This document shows positions 38,260-52,200 of a stretch of 64,000 nt of DNA, in pieces (positions within the stretch are counted from its first letter, which is position 1; the number at the start of each line of letters is the position of its first letter). Source of the DNA: Wuchereria bancrofti (Eukaryota; Nematoda; Chromadorea; Rhabditida; Onchocercidae). The notes below the pieces were generated by a model, which ran no database searches, was not told the origin of the DNA, and saw nothing but the letters and a program-made list of their open reading frames with translations. The translations under genes were made by a program, and so were the position numbers. The stretch is from the NCBI GenBank assembly GCA_005281725.1, contig SSBO01000013.1:1114281-1178280 (forward strand), given 5' to 3'.

Positions 38260-38530
38260 GGAATGACTTTAGCCAATAATTTAGCTTTGAGAAATGATAA
38301 GAATGGATGGAAGAAGCCAAGTAAAATGTTGATTGATTGCATATGAGAAATGGAAAGGAAATTGGGACCGCTGTATCTATTGGACCGATTTATCTAAATA
38401 CATTAAATGCAAGAATGGGGCGCTGTCGTCTATATGTATGGACTTAATTTGATTGGCAATGGCTTTCAAATTGCGCTTTTAAAATGGAAATGTTGCAAAT
38501 TTTGTAACGATTCAAATGAAAATTCTTAAA
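38260..38530. other. Highly conserved non-coding block (copy A)
   Basis: From about 38340 to 38530 it is almost identical to 46285-46480 in copy B: essentially one substitution and one 2-base indel, far fewer than in flanking sequence, plus a 4-base indel just before. The indels break the plus-strand open frame seen in copy B (46210-46479), so conservation is unlikely to be for protein. The block is GC-richer and includes GGGGCGCTGTCGTC and ATTGGCAATGG. A regulatory element upstream of the SEC14 gene is possible. Confidence 0.45.
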
Positions 38531-39089
38531 ATACTTTACGTCTAATATTATTTTGTAACGTTTATTAATACGTAAAAAATTACCAACCTTAACATAATAA
38601 ACATTGATAGGTTTGTAACGTACTGTTTTTAAGAATTAGTTTATTTATAAATAAAAATTTTCGTTATTAAATCAATGCGTATATTTGTTAATTAACTGAT
38701 AAAATTATTAATTGTAAAATTATTAATCGCATTAATTAATTGACAAAATTATTAAATGTGTAATGTTATATCTGTTTTTTCTTTTTTCTAGCAAAAAACA
38801 AAAATTGATATTTTTAAGATTATAAAATGTGAGATACTTCAGAAATTTTTAGGTAAAATTATTTTAGCGATGATTAAGTTTTATCATATCATTTCATGCA
38901 TTTCTTCATAAAATGTTAATTATATAGAAGAAAGAGAACGATATTTTTGACTTCATTTATTTCCTTAGCAGTACTTAATTTTTACGAAAAAGGGAGAGAG
39001 AGTGAGGGAGGATAAATAAGGAGGAGAAAACGCGCCTTTAGGTTTGAACAAAATGTACGACTATTAAAAGCAGAAAATGATGAATGAAA

Positions 39090-39260
39090 AGACCATAGGC
39101 CTAGTGTGCATCTATATTAGTTCAGGCCTAGTCTAGATGTATTAGTTCTATCGTGGGATATGAAACTTCCCAACACCCAATTGAGATGGAAAATCGAATT
39201 TTTGCTATCTTGCAAAATTGACACCATACATTGTGATTGCGCCTTAGCAATTATATCTCA
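39090..39260. other. Second conserved patch upstream of the SEC14 gene
   Basis: It is nearly matched at about 47235-47385 in copy B. It contains AGGCCTAG twice (39107 and 39126 areas) around an ATTAGTTCAGG segment, preceded by a purine-rich GAGAGAG tract at 38990-39030. It might belong to a promoter region of the minus-strand SEC14 gene, but no TATA, initiator or first exon could be assigned. Confidence 0.25.
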
Positions 39261-39916
39261 GAAAATTTCCTCTCTCTTCTTCCCATATCATTTCCTCCCT
39301 TTATCTTTCCCTTTTTGTCAAAAATCAGACAAATTTCAGTTTCAGCAAATTATTTTACATTATATAAATAATATTTAGAAATTAGTCGATTACTTTTTAA
39401 TAAATTTCAATGAAAAACGTTGAAAAGAAAAAAAGTGTTCCTAATATAAAGTAATAAGTTTAAATGTTAAAAAAAGGGAAAAATTATCTAACTGTTGCTT
39501 TCAAAAGAAAGAAAAAAGTTTAGAAAATTGGAATTAAAAAAATCTTTCATTGTTTCAAATTCAAATTCAAAGAAAAATAATGATTTAAATTAAATGAATT
39601 TAAGTAATAAGCCATTTTTTGCATATTTTTTCTTTTTATCATTCCAGCATGAAATGCTTAATAATGCACAAATATTAAATATATCAAATTAATTTTTGAA
39701 TTTCCATTCTTTTCAATAACTGATAATTTTAAGGTTTTTTCTAAAAAAAAAATGGTGAAAATTAAAATTTTTATGGCAAATAATGAAAAGTAAAAGGGGT
39801 AGAAAAAGAGAGAGGGAGAGAAGGAGGAGGAAAAGAAGATAGAGATATTGATGAATATGAAGGAAATAATGATTTCAATGTTTGATTTATTATTTTCGTT
39901 TTTTTTTTTTTTTTTN

Positions 39917-41257
39917 TGTTGTATTTCCTATTGATGCTATAAAAAAAAGTTTGCAAATTTTCATAAAATATTTAATTAGAATTAAAATATGCTACAATAT
40001 AAGTATGATTTATAACTTCTTTTTAACAACAATTTGATAAAAATTAAAAATAATTTGAAACATAAAAATAATTTATACAAAAACTTCCTTCCTGATCCTT
40101 TTTTGTTTTATTCTTTTTTTGCAAATAACTATCAAAACGCATTAAATTTTTTAAGAGATCATTCGAACACTTTGTTTTTTTCCTTTTATCTTTTTTTATT
40201 GTCATTAATTTATTAAAAATGCTAAAGAACGTCATTTATAATTGTAATATTTTCAGAAAACATTTTTTTTTGCGTGAAATGGTTATTGTAAATAGGTTAT
40301 TTTAATTAATGAATAATTAATATTGAATAATATTGACTGCTACGTTGTCATATTTTCTTCAATTATGCTATCATTATCATATTTTTTTTTACAATTTTGA
40401 TTAGAAAAAATTTATTCTTAAAAAAATAATAATTTAAATTCTTTTTCTAAAATTCAATTTTTAAAAATTTTTTTATATTGATGATTTGTTCTTGAATATC
40501 TAAAGAATTGATTAATAGAAGATAACCAAACTTTAGCGTTTACTATCATCAAATTAAATCTTATCAATTATTTGATTGTTAAATGTCAATGATTATCATC
40601 AAATTAATTCTTTTTAATAATTTATAATTCAAAGTTTAATTAAGAATAGAAAAAAATGAAGCATGAATAGAAAATTAATTTATAAAGTAAATGAAGAAAA
40701 GAAAAAAGACGAATTACATCAAGAAAGGTTGAAATTTCAACGATTTATTTAATTGTTATCAACTACTGATAAGAATAATAACCTGTATCAGTTGATCCCA
40801 CATTTTCACCAAAAACTTTCAAGAAATGGATTTGAATAACTACTTAAATTAGAGTGCGTAATTTTGAAATATATTATTTTGTATATCAATTAACTGATGG
40901 GTTAATATCATTGTTCGGTTGCTTGCTATGATTGATCAAATAATTAAAATTTGATAAATTATACAGCATATCGTTAGTCATTCCATCCTTATCATTTATT
41001 AATTAAAAATCTCTTTTATTCCAAATATTTTCTTGCCTGAAACAAAAAATCAATTTTCTTAAGAAAAAATGAGTGGATATATAAAAAGCACGTGCAGTTG
41101 AAAAATAAATTATTGAAATTTATTTCTTGGACGAAAACTTTTTTTATTAAGCACTTGTCATACCAAAATCTCAAAGAATAATTAATGAATTAAAATTTTT
41201 TTTTATTCTAAATATTTTGCTATCAGAAATAGAAAAGACTTTTATTTTTTTTTTTGA
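39917..41257. repeat. Exact duplicate of 6979-8319
   Basis: The 1341 bases after the n at 39916 repeat 6979-8319 exactly as far as inspected, including the 7096-7278 frame. After 41257 the sequence goes on where the earlier contig stopped at the (AAT)n gap. This is the evidence that 1-8319 and 41258 onward are one molecule separated by misplaced sequence. Confidence 0.9.
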
Positions 41258-41617
41258 GAAAAAATAAACAGATATATTCTTAAAAATCACAATTGAAAAT
41301 CAAAAAAAAAAATTTGATTGAATTGATTGCCTATCAATTTCATCGCTAATGCGGTAATCCAGTATTATATGCCAATATCACTGCATTATTATTTTGGAAT
41401 ATTTTAACTGTTGTTAAAAACGGACTAATTATTGAATTTTAAAATTAAGACCTACTTTTTTCTTGAATTTATAAAATTACAACAACCTGAAGTACTTCGT
41501 AAATTTATTAAAAAAGAAAACTTATACCAAATGTAATTAAAATAAGCGTTACCATTCAACGTTATATATGAATAAAAGTTGAAAAAGTCAAAGGAAAAAT
41601 TTTCAAGTTTAACTAAA

Positions 41618-41890
41618 CTAAGGAATGCTGCGAAAGAGAAAAATATGGACATATCGACCACAACTAGTAATAAACTTGATGTTTATGTTAATGAGGAACA
41701 GAATGAATTCGACATCTTACATTAAAAATTAAGGATTAATTATCTAGCATAAAGTAAAATTTTGAACAGTGCAAAATTGGATTCTATTTTTGGGACATAT
41801 TTTTAAACAAAAATGTAAATAAATGACAATAAACAAATGCTATTAAATAGTTTTACTTTGAAAGGATAAACGATTTCTCTCTTCTAATTT
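41618..41890. other. Copy B version of the inverted segment
   Basis: It is the reverse-complement match of 36033-36320, about 15 bases shorter. An identical artefact copy sits at 43199-43471. Flanks: AACTAAA on the left and GACCATTAAATCTACGACC on the right, both aligning directly with copy A. Confidence 0.8.
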
Positions 41891-43103
41891 CAGACCATTA
41901 AATCTACGACCACTACCCTCTATGCAATTATATGCCTCTCCTCGATGATCAAAATAACCAAATTATTTTTGGTCATTTCCTCGTCCTCAATGTCTTCTTT
42001 CTAACATTCAATCCGTAGTGACCAAACCTATTTACTACTACTACCTCCATTCTATACTTTTCCTCTTGTACATTATATTTCCTAATGAGTGGATTGTCAG
42101 GATCCGGAATTCAATTTAGTTTATTTCCATTAAATTACCGAACATAGTCCTATTGCAAGTTTCCGGAATTATTCCCATACAGCAAAAAAAGAAGCAATTC
42201 ATATATATCATTATAATTTTTATTTCACAATTTTTATTTCTAAAAAATATTGAAATTACTGCTTTAAACTTTTTTAAATTATTCTGAAAAAAATAAAGTT
42301 GAAATTAAAATTCCCATCTAAAAAATTTTTTTAAAAAAAAAGCATTTTCGGTGTGCTATTCAAAAATACAAAATATAATTACTGAAGAGTGGCAAAAAAA
42401 AGCGAAGAAAAAGATTAAGTCATTGTCATTATCACTTTTGCGCTTGAAAAGGTTACTGTGTTTTTTATTTGTGCAACAATCTGGGATGAGTAAGTGTATT
42501 ATTATTATTATATTTCAATGAATTTATATCAGATGAATAGCAAATTAGGCTAAGAAATTTTTAAACAAAAGTTTCAAGAAAGCAAAAAAGAAAATCGAAA
42601 ATGAAATAAACAGAAGAGGCCTTAAGGCAGAAGAGCCTTTTTATGCTTTCATTTTTTATTTTTTGCCTTAAAAAGAAATATTACTGTGTTATAGAGAAAG
42701 AAAGAGGTGAATAGTAAGAAAAAAAAGACTAGCTAGTAATAGCTATTTGCAATTGATTCAAGCCAGAAACCAAAAATCAGAATAATTTTCCTTCTCTATC
42801 TCTTGCCGTTTTTCTTGTACTAGTGGCCTAGGCTTTGATTTATTTTTTTTTGTTTTTTTATTTTTTCCCCAACTCTACTTTTCAATGTATGCGTGAAATT
42901 TGCCTTCTCTCTCAATTTCATTCATCTCTTTCTTCTCCTTCCATCTTTCTTCCTCTCCTTATTTTATCCGTTTTTTTCTCATTTTTTTTCATTTCTTACG
43001 GGATCAAATATTCACATTTTGTTTACGACTTCTATTTTGTTTACTTTTCCTAGCTTATTTTTTTCACTTCTGCAATGGTCACCACTAACAATAATTGATT
43101 GCN

Positions 43104-44598
43104 TATACCAAATGTAATTAAAATAAGCGTTACCATTCAACGTTATATATGAATAAAAGTTGAAAAAGTCAAAGGAAAAATTTTCAAGTTTAACTAAACT
43201 AAGGAATGCTGCGAAAGAGAAAAATATGGACATATCGACCACAACTAGTAATAAACTTGATGTTTATGTTAATGAGGAACAGAATGAATTCGACATCTTA
43301 CATTAAAAATTAAGGATTAATTATCTAGCATAAAGTAAAATTTTGAACAGTGCAAAATTGGATTCTATTTTTGGGACATATTTTTAAACAAAAATGTAAA
43401 TAAATGACAATAAACAAATGCTATTAAATAGTTTTACTTTGAAAGGATAAACGATTTCTCTCTTCTAATTTCAGACCATTAAATCTACGACCACTACCCT
43501 CTATGCAATTATATGCCTCTCCTCGATGATCAAAATAACCAAATTATTTTTGGTCATTTCCTCGTCCTCAATGTCTTCTTTCTAACATTCAATCCGTAGT
43601 GACCAAACCTATTTACTACTACTACCTCCATTCTATACTTTTCCTCTTGTACATTATATTTCCTAATGAGTGGATTGTCAGGATCCGGAATTCAATTTAG
43701 TTTATTTCCATTAAATTACCGAACATAGTCCTATTGCAAGTTTCCGGAATTATTCCCATACAGCAAAAAAAGAAGCAATTCATATATATCATTATAATTT
43801 TTATTTCACAATTTTTATTTCTAAAAAATATTGAAATTACTGCTTTAAACTTTTTTAAATTATTCTGAAAAAAATAAAGTTGAAATTAAAATTCCCATCT
43901 AAAAAATTTTTTTAAAAAAAAAGCATTTTCGGTGTGCTATTCAAAAATACAAAATATAATTACTGAAGAGTGGCAAAAAAAAGCGAAGAAAAAGATTAAG
44001 TCATTGTCATTATCACTTTTGCGCTTGAAAAGGTTACTGTGTTTTTTATTTGTGCAACAATCTGGGATGAGTAAGTGTATTATTATTATTATATTTCAAT
44101 GAATTTATATCAGATGAATAGCAAATTAGGCTAAGAAATTTTTAAACAAAAGTTTCAAGAAAGCAAAAAAGAAAATCGAAAATGAAATAAACAGAAGAGG
44201 CCTTAAGGCAGAAGAGCCTTTTTATGCTTTCATTTTTTATTTTTTGCCTTAAAAAGAAATATTACTGTGTTATAGAGAAAGAAAGAGGTGAATAGTAAGA
44301 AAAAAAAGACTAGCTAGTAATAGCTATTTGCAATTGATTCAAGCCAGAAACCAAAAATCAGAATAATTTTCCTTCTCTATCTCTTGCCGTTTTTCTTGTA
44401 CTAGTGGCCTAGGCTTTGATTTATTTTTTTTTGTTTTTTTATTTTTTCCCCAACTCTACTTTTCAATGTATGCGTGAAATTTGCCTTCTCTCTCAATTTC
44501 ATTCATCTCTTTCTTCTCCTTCCATCTTTCTTCCTCTCCTTATTTTATCCGTTTTTTTCTCATTTTTTTTCATTTCTTACGGGATCAAATATTCACAT
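43104..44598. repeat. Exact duplicate of 41523-43017 across a single n
   Basis: The n at 43103 is followed by sequence already present from 41523. It is an unmerged contig overlap. Together with the next duplicate it makes a false three-unit tandem array of pyrimidine-rich open frames. Confidence 0.9.
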
Positions 44599-44599
44599 N

Positions 44600-45516
44600 A
44601 AAAAGAAGCAATTCATATATATCATTATAATTTTTATTTCACAATTTTTATTTCTAAAAAATATTGAAATTACTGCTTTAAACTTTTTTAAATTATTCTG
44701 AAAAAAATAAAGTTGAAATTAAAATTCCCATCTAAAAAATTTTTTTAAAAAAAAAGCATTTTCGGTGTGCTATTCAAAAATACAAAATATAATTACTGAA
44801 GAGTGGCAAAAAAAAGCGAAGAAAAAGATTAAGTCATTGTCATTATCACTTTTGCGCTTGAAAAGGTTACTGTGTTTTTTATTTGTGCAACAATCTGGGA
44901 TGAGTAAGTGTATTATTATTATTATATTTCAATGAATTTATATCAGATGAATAGCAAATTAGGCTAAGAAATTTTTAAACAAAAGTTTCAAGAAAGCAAA
45001 AAAGAAAATCGAAAATGAAATAAACAGAAGAGGCCTTAAGGCAGAAGAGCCTTTTTATGCTTTCATTTTTTATTTTTTGCCTTAAAAAGAAATATTACTG
45101 TGTTATAGAGAAAGAAAGAGGTGAATAGTAAGAAAAAAAAGACTAGCTAGTAATAGCTATTTGCAATTGATTCAAGCCAGAAACCAAAAATCAGAATAAT
45201 TTTCCTTCTCTATCTCTTGCCGTTTTTCTTGTACTAGTGGCCTAGGCTTTGATTTATTTTTTTTTGTTTTTTTATTTTTTCCCCAACTCTACTTTTCAAT
45301 GTATGCGTGAAATTTGCCTTCTCTCTCAATTTCATTCATCTCTTTCTTCTCCTTCCATCTTTCTTCCTCTCCTTATTTTATCCGTTTTTTTCTCATTTTT
45401 TTTCATTTCTTACGGGATCAAATATTCACATTTTGTTTACGACTTCTATTTTGTTTACTTTTCCTAGCTTATTTTTTTCACTTCTGCAATGGTCACCACT
45501 AACAATAATTGATTGC
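44600..45516. repeat. Exact duplicate of 42186-43102 across a single n
   Basis: The n at 44599 is followed by a third copy of the same stretch; unique sequence resumes at 45517. The polypyrimidine tract (45200-45480) with CTCTCTC and TCTTCCTC runs also appears in copy A near 37240-37480. Confidence 0.9.
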
Positions 45517-46204
45517 AAATACAAATAAGTAAATAAAATATCATTCAATGATATTATTATAATCACATATATAATCATATTTTTCAATATATTTAAATTG
45601 AAGAGTTGTAAAATTTTCACTATCCAAAATTAATTCCAGTACTTTAATGTGATTAGTTAACTAAACTTCGAAATAGAACAAACAGATTTAAAGTAATGCT
45701 AACAGCATTTAAATTGTTTAAAATTGATATGCTACGAGAAAAAAGGTTGAAATGCTAATAAAGCTGAAAAATTTAATGTGTATACATGCTATGTGCTTCA
45801 ATAACATTATTATAAATTTTAATTAATAAAGTTAAATACTAATTAAGAACTAATAGAACAAATTACTTTTCTTAATTTTACAATTAAATTTTCCTTTATC
45901 TCTATCACTGATTTATCGACAATTGTGATAAAAAACATAGTTATCATATTAAACATTTAAATTCATCGTTATCATTTAAATAATAGCAACTACATGTTTA
46001 GATTTCAAGTTAGAAATACATTAACAGTAAGTAATTTATTTAATTTCATATTTATTTCAATTATTTCATTCATATGAAATATGAAAAAAAGCAAATCAAT
46101 TAACAATTTATTATAATTGGTTAAAATCAAAAAAAATGAAAATTTTGAAAATATATGAAAATAATAAATTAATAAAATCTATCCATAAATATTTAATTTA
46201 TTAA

Positions 46205-46480
46205 ATGAAATGAAAGGAATGACTTTAGCCAATAATTTGGCTTTGAGAAATGATAAGAATGGACGGAAGAAGCCAAGTAAAATGATTATTGCATATGAGA
46301 AATGGAAAGGAAATTGGGACCGCTGTATCTATTGGACCGATTTATCTAAATACATTAAATGGAAGAATGGGGCGCTGTCGTCTATATGTGGACTTAATTT
46401 GATTGGCAATGGCTTTCAAATTGCGCTTTTAAAATGGAAATGTTGCAAATTTTGTAACGATTCAAATGAAAATTCTTAAA
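46205..46480. other. Highly conserved non-coding block (copy B)
   Basis: Counterpart of 38260-38530. On the plus strand it is open for 89 codons (contains KWKGNWDRCIYWTDLSKYIK), but copy A has a 4-base and a 2-base indel that break that frame, so I do not call a gene. The conservation itself is the notable point. Confidence 0.45.
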
Positions 46481-46811
46481 ATACTTTACATCTAATATTA
46501 TTTTGTAACGTTTGTTAATATGTAAAAATTTTCCAACATTAACATAATAAAGATTTGTAACATACTGTTTTTAAGAATTAATTTATTTATAAATGAAAAT
46601 TTTCGTTATTAAAACAATGCGTATATTTGTTGATTAGCCGACAAAATTATTAATTGTAAAATTATAAATAAATTTCATTTTTGTAGCAAAAAACAAAAAA
46701 AACAACAAAAATTAATATTTGTAGAATTACAAAATATGAGATACTTCAGAAATTTTTAGGTAAAATTATTTTAGTAATGATCATATCATTTCATGCATTT
46801 GTTCATAAAAT

Positions 46812-46905
46812 NNNNNNNNNNNNNNNNNNNNNNNNNNNNNNNNNNNNNNNNNNNNNNNNNNNNNNNNNNNNNNNNNNNNNNNNNNNNNNNNNNNNNNNNN
46901 NNNNN
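46812..46905. other. Assembly gap of 94 n with repeated flanks
   Basis: The 159 bases after the gap (46906-47064) repeat the 159 before it (46653-46811). The true gap size is therefore negative: the two contig ends overlap and no sequence is missing here. Confidence 0.9.
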
Positions 46906-48849
46906 ATTGTAAAATTATAAATAAATTTCATTTTTGTAGCAAAAAACAAAAAAAACAACAAAAATTAATATTTGTAGAATTACAAAATATGAGATACTTC
47001 AGAAATTTTTAGGTAAAATTATTTTAGTAATGATCATATCATTTCATGCATTTGTTCATAAAATGTTAATTATATAGAAGAAATAGAACGATATTTTTGA
47101 CTTCATTTATTTCCTCAGCAGTAATTAATTTTTACGAAAAAGGAGATAGTGAGGGAGGATAAATAAGGAGGAGAAAACGTGCCTTCAGGTTTGAACAAAA
47201 TGTACCACTATTAAAAGCAGAAAATGATGAATAAAAAGACCATAGGCCTAGTGTGCATCTATATTAGTTCAGGCCTAGTCTAAATGTATTAGTTCTACCG
47301 TGGGATATGAAACTTTCCAACACCCAATTGAGATTTTTGCTATCTTGTAAAATTGACACCATACATTGTGATTGTACCTTAGCAATTATATCTCAGAAAT
47401 TTTCCTCTCCCTTCCTTCCATACCATTCCTTTATCTTTCCCTTTTTGTCAGAAATCAGACAAATTTCAATTTTAACAAATTGTTTTACATTATATAAATT
47501 GATCCATTATTTTTTAATAAATTCCAATGAAAAATATTGAAGAGAAAAAAGTGCTCCTAATATAAAATAGTAAATTTTAATATTGAAAAAAATTACCTAA
47601 CTGTTCCTTTCAAAACAAAAAAAATTTTAAATAATTGGAATTAAAAAAATCTTAAAAAATAATTAATCGAATACAGTGAATTGTTTCAAATTCAAATTCA
47701 AAGAAAAACAATGATTTAAATTAAAAGAATTTAAGTAATAAGCGATTTTTTGCATATTTTTTTTCATTCCAGCATGAAATGCTTAATAATACACAAATAT
47801 CTCATGATATACATGCATATATACACAAATATTAAATAAATTAAATTGATTTTTGAATTTTCATTCCTTTCAATAGCATTCAATAACTTATAATTTTAAG
47901 ACTTTTAATTTTTATGGCAAATAATAAAAAGTAAAAAAGATAAAAAAGAGAGAGGAAGTGGAGGAGGAAAAGATAGAGATATGAAGAAAGAAAATAACGA
48001 TTTCAATGTTTGATTCATTATTTTCGTTTTTTTTTTCTTAGCCAAAGTCATTTTATTTGATGGTTCTTTTGATAATAAAAGATTGCAAAGATAGAAAGAA
48101 GGGCGAGGAGGAAAGAGAGAGAGAGAGAGAAGAGGAAAAAGGATTGTTCATGTTTTGTCATCTGAATGTAAATTTTGTCATTAAAGATTGAATGTAGAAA
48201 AATTGAATCTATTGAAATTATTTCCAGTAAATGGATGAGTCTAAAATTAAACTCATTTAATACATAACTTAAGAAATAATCTAATTTAAATTTATAATTT
48301 CAGAAATAATCTATGAAAAATTGAATTGTAGATATCGATTTTTGTTAATTTGAATAACAATTTTTTATTTGATTATGTATATTTTTTCAAGTTTTAAAAT
48401 TATTATTTTTTAAATGTCATCTTTAAAGAATTCTAAAATTTAAAAAATATGACATGAAACTTTTGAAAATTTGATTAATTAAATGGAATTATGTAAGTTA
48501 TTAATCTACTAATGAGTGTAGAAATTTTTTCAAATTAATCTTTACAAATCGTCATCTGAATGTTGTAGGCGTAGACGTTTGAATATTCTAAAATGTGCAA
48601 GTGATAAATAAGTTAAAGGTATCATAATTTACATCGTAGTTTACAGTGCAGTTAAAAAAAAGAAGATGGCACAGTTAAACTTTTTCTCAGAAAATAATTA
48701 ACAAGAAATTGAAAATGTAATCAAGCTATAAAGTAACGAATTAATGTAAAGGACTTTTAAAAAAAATTATAACTTATTAAAATTAAAAATCATTCTTAAG
48801 AATCCGAGAGCCATTAACTAACAAAATGCCTGAAAGTATGTTCTGCAAT

Positions 48850-49265
48850 AAATTCGAAAATGGAAGATTACAATTAGCAAAGAAATTAAGAGTTAAAATT
48901 ATCAAGAGGCGGTAAATTCAGAATAGAAATTAGCGCAAAGTGATAAATTCAAGACAAATTAATGAAAAGCTATAAATTTGAAAGTTTATAAATTAATATG
49001 AAGCGGTAAATTTTACAGCAGACTATTACACAATAAGTAATAACTTCAACAATAAAAGTTAGCAAAGAGTAACTCAAGAAAAATTTAACAAAGTTGCGAT
49101 GAATTTGAAAAAATTAACATGAAAGCAGCGAATTTGAGGATGAAGTTAACAAGAGATGATAAATTCGAGAATGGAGTCAACAACAAGTAGTAAATTCAAA
49201 AATTAAATTTATTAAAAAGTGGTAAATTTGAGAATGAATTGGATGATAATTAATGAAAAGAAGAG
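48850..49265. repeat. Degenerate array of ~30-bp units
   Basis: At least eleven imperfect units follow one another, each close to GARAATGAARTTAACAARAAG then GTGATAAATT. They can be followed by the recurring tail (R)GTRRTAAATT: near 48920, 48955, 48982, 49020, 49120, 49165, 49195 and 49230. Unit length drifts between about 29 and 34 bp. It is too diverged to be young and no open frame runs through it. Confidence 0.6.
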
Positions 49266-52200
49266 ATAAAATTACGAGTGGAAATTATTCTTAAATTTGA
49301 AAACTATGAGAAAAAAACTGTGTTATAAAGTAATGATGAAAAGAATTTCGATGATTTGATTGGGATAATATAAATTTATATACATTGAACTGATAGAATA
49401 TGAAATTTCTCTTTTCTTCATGGCATCAAATAAATGAATAATCTGAAATGGCACACAGAAGACAGACTCACAAGACTGACACACACACACAGGCAGGTAC
49501 AGACAAACACATTTGAGTAATTTTCATTAGAGTTATTGAAAGAAAACTTAAAAAAATATTGAAAATAAAAAACAATTGAAAAATAAAACGTTTAAATAAT
49601 GGTAAAAATAGGAAAAAATAGTTTTTTCATTTTTTTCATTTTAGTTACTTTTGACCTTAATTCTAAGTTTCATTAAGTTTAATCAAAGCAATAATTTAAA
49701 AATTTTAATTGCAATCATTTTCAAAATCTTTTTTCATCAATTAGATAAAAGCGATAATGATAAATAAGAAAATCCATGATAGATTAAATTTGCCAAGATA
49801 TATTTATATTTTTTAAATACTATCTTGGTTTAGTATATATGCTTTAAATTCAAGCATAATTAAATATATTTGATTTAAAATAAATTCAATGCATATTTTT
49901 AGCATTTTTTTGTTGGCTACATTGTTTTTTCAAACTTTCTCTTTTTTTAAATAATTTTGCTTTATATGTATTTATATACATAGTAATGATGCAGCGGACC
50001 AAAATAAATTTCAAATCTTTGAGTTGATAGTTAAAAAGAAAAAACGAATCTTTAAACAAAATTCTAAGGAAATTATTTGACTACATTTCTTGTTGTAATT
50101 CTCGTCTTTTAAATTTTTTCTCTTTCTTAAAAAATATATTTTGTATTCTGCAATTTTTCAAAATTTTTTCATAACAAAAATTACAGTTACAATTCAATCA
50201 TAATAATAATAATAATTAAATTTATGTGACAGTAATTATCAAAAAAAAGCAAAATGAATTGAGTTAATAAAAAGAGCATTAAGAATTATGAAATTATTAA
50301 AATAGTGAAATTTCTTAATAAATTAATATTACCAATTTGTTTTTCGCTAGTCAAATTTGGCCTTTTTATTTTTTAAGTTTTAATTTATAATGAAACCAAA
50401 TAAAAATAAAAGAAATCTTGTTGTATTTTTACCAGAATTTGATAGTAAGGCGCTACCATATTCTTATTTAACTATATTTCTTCTTTTAATTTTCATATGT
50501 TATGCATTTACTTGTTCTCATGCAAATTAAAATATTTTTTTAATTGACCCATAATAATCAAACAAAAATGACAATGCAAAAAAAATAAAAATAAAAGTAA
50601 AACAGAACAAACTTTTTCATGAATTATTCAATATTTGCATCATTTATACAACAATACATTTAATACATAAAGAAAAAAGATATTCACATACATAGTATGT
50701 GTAATTAATTTAACAAAAAAATTGTTTTTAATATTATAAAAAACAGTGAATTATTTTTGCTACTATAAATATATTAATTATAGCATTTTAATTGCTTATT
50801 TAATATTAAAAAAAAGTTTATACAACAGTGATAGAACCGGATGAAAAATTCTTTTTTTATCGGTCAGAATTGGAAGTAATTAAGAAAACACGAGGATAAA
50901 AATAATTTTATACAAAATTGATGGATTCAAACCTAACCTACCTTTTCGGTTTTTTTTAACAATTTAAATCTTCTTACTTCTATCAAATTTTAGGTTTTCT
51001 TCGTTCCTCTTTTTTTTTTGTATACATGCAATTTGAAATAATCAATTGTAAAATCATAAAATTAACAAAAAAAAGAATTGTAAAAAATCTCAAAAGAAAT
51101 GCAAAAATTAAAATATTTTCATAATAAAGAAGCAAGTGGTAAACAGAAGAAAAAATTTGATAGTATATGGATTAAAATTTATTTAAACATATTTAATAAA
51201 TCTTTCCCTAATATTTTTTAACTCTTTTCGCTCATTATTTTTTTTTTTTGAAAAAAGCAAAACAAACAAAAAACATGAGAAAAATATTGATTAAAATCAC
51301 AATGCTGTAATTAAATTACTGTTAGAAAAATTTTTACAAAAATTGCAGTGGTTACCCACTTTCGCCTTACGGCGAATAATTCAAAAATAAGAAAGGCAAA
51401 TAATGAAAGAAATAAAATAATTTGAAACGATTTTTTTTCATATTTTCATGTGGAATAAATTGATAAACAATGGAAAATAGCAATGAAACAAGCAAAACAA
51501 AAATGTGAAATTAAAATGGAAATAAAAAACGATTGGCAAATAAAGAAAAATTTTTAATAAACAAAAAGTAAAAATTGGTCACAAAAACTTCTGCAAGAAT
51601 GATAACAAAAATAATAATAATAATGAAATGCTAATTTAGGGTGTCTTATTTAACTTAAACGGATTATATTTTCTAGGAAATAAATGCCTAACCAAATATC
51701 ATATTTATTTGTTACTGAAAAAATATCATATTTATTTGTTACATATCATTTTTTTTATTTTCATCAATCGCATAATTATTAATAATCAAATAACTAATAT
51801 AATTAAAGAAAATTAAATGGAAAATTTTAATGACAAAAGGATTTTGAATACACAAACAAATATGCAAACAAACAAACAAACGAGTAGATAAACAGGCAAA
51901 GAAACAAACAAATAAACAAACAAATTAATAAACAAAACAAGTGAAAAACTGAATAATCAAAAGAATGAAAGAAAAGAAAAAGAATGAAACAAAATGAAAA
52001 ACAAAACTGAAAAAGGGAAAAAAGAAGAAAGAGAATTATTAATATGTACATATTTTTATAATTTTTCATTCATAAATATATTAGAGAAAAAGCTTTGATC
52101 ACAAAATAAAGAAAAAGCATAAATTTTAATTTGAAATAATGTACACTTATATAACAATATAATGCATATTAGAAAATGTATTTATTTAATTTCTTAACTA

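Larger units (their letters stand above)
28604..39915. other. Copy A: diverged duplicate of copy B
   Basis: It is collinear with 1-8319 and then 41258-48036, with many substitutions, small indels, one ~185-bp segment (near 35617-35800) absent from copy B, and one inverted segment (36033-36320). Copy A is continuous on its left with 8321-28603, which carries the rest of the SEC14-spectrin gene, and its exons a to c are intact and in phase. It ends in a T run at the n at 39916, matching the T run at about 48027-48036 in copy B. Confidence 0.85.
39917..48036. other. Copy B, right part
   Basis: It starts with an exact repeat of 6979-8319 (up to 41257) and continues as the diverged counterpart of 35396-39915. 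It is swollen by two overlap duplicates (43104-44598, 44600-45516) and one bridged by a run of n (46812-46905). Removing these leaves a contig that joins 1-8319 to sequence beyond 48036. No exon is supported in it beyond the first 20 bases (the 5' end of the copy B exon a). The region is upstream of the known exons of the SEC14 gene. Confidence 0.8.

Noticed and set aside
42835..45528. A three-copy family of 60-75 codon phenylalanine/serine-rich membrane proteins
   Set aside because: The copies are exact contig overlaps, and the frames are polypyrimidine tract translations open in two or three frames at once; copy A does not keep them.
46210..46479. An 89-codon plus-strand gene
   Set aside because: The nearly identical copy A block (38260-38530) has 4-base and 2-base indels that destroy the frame.
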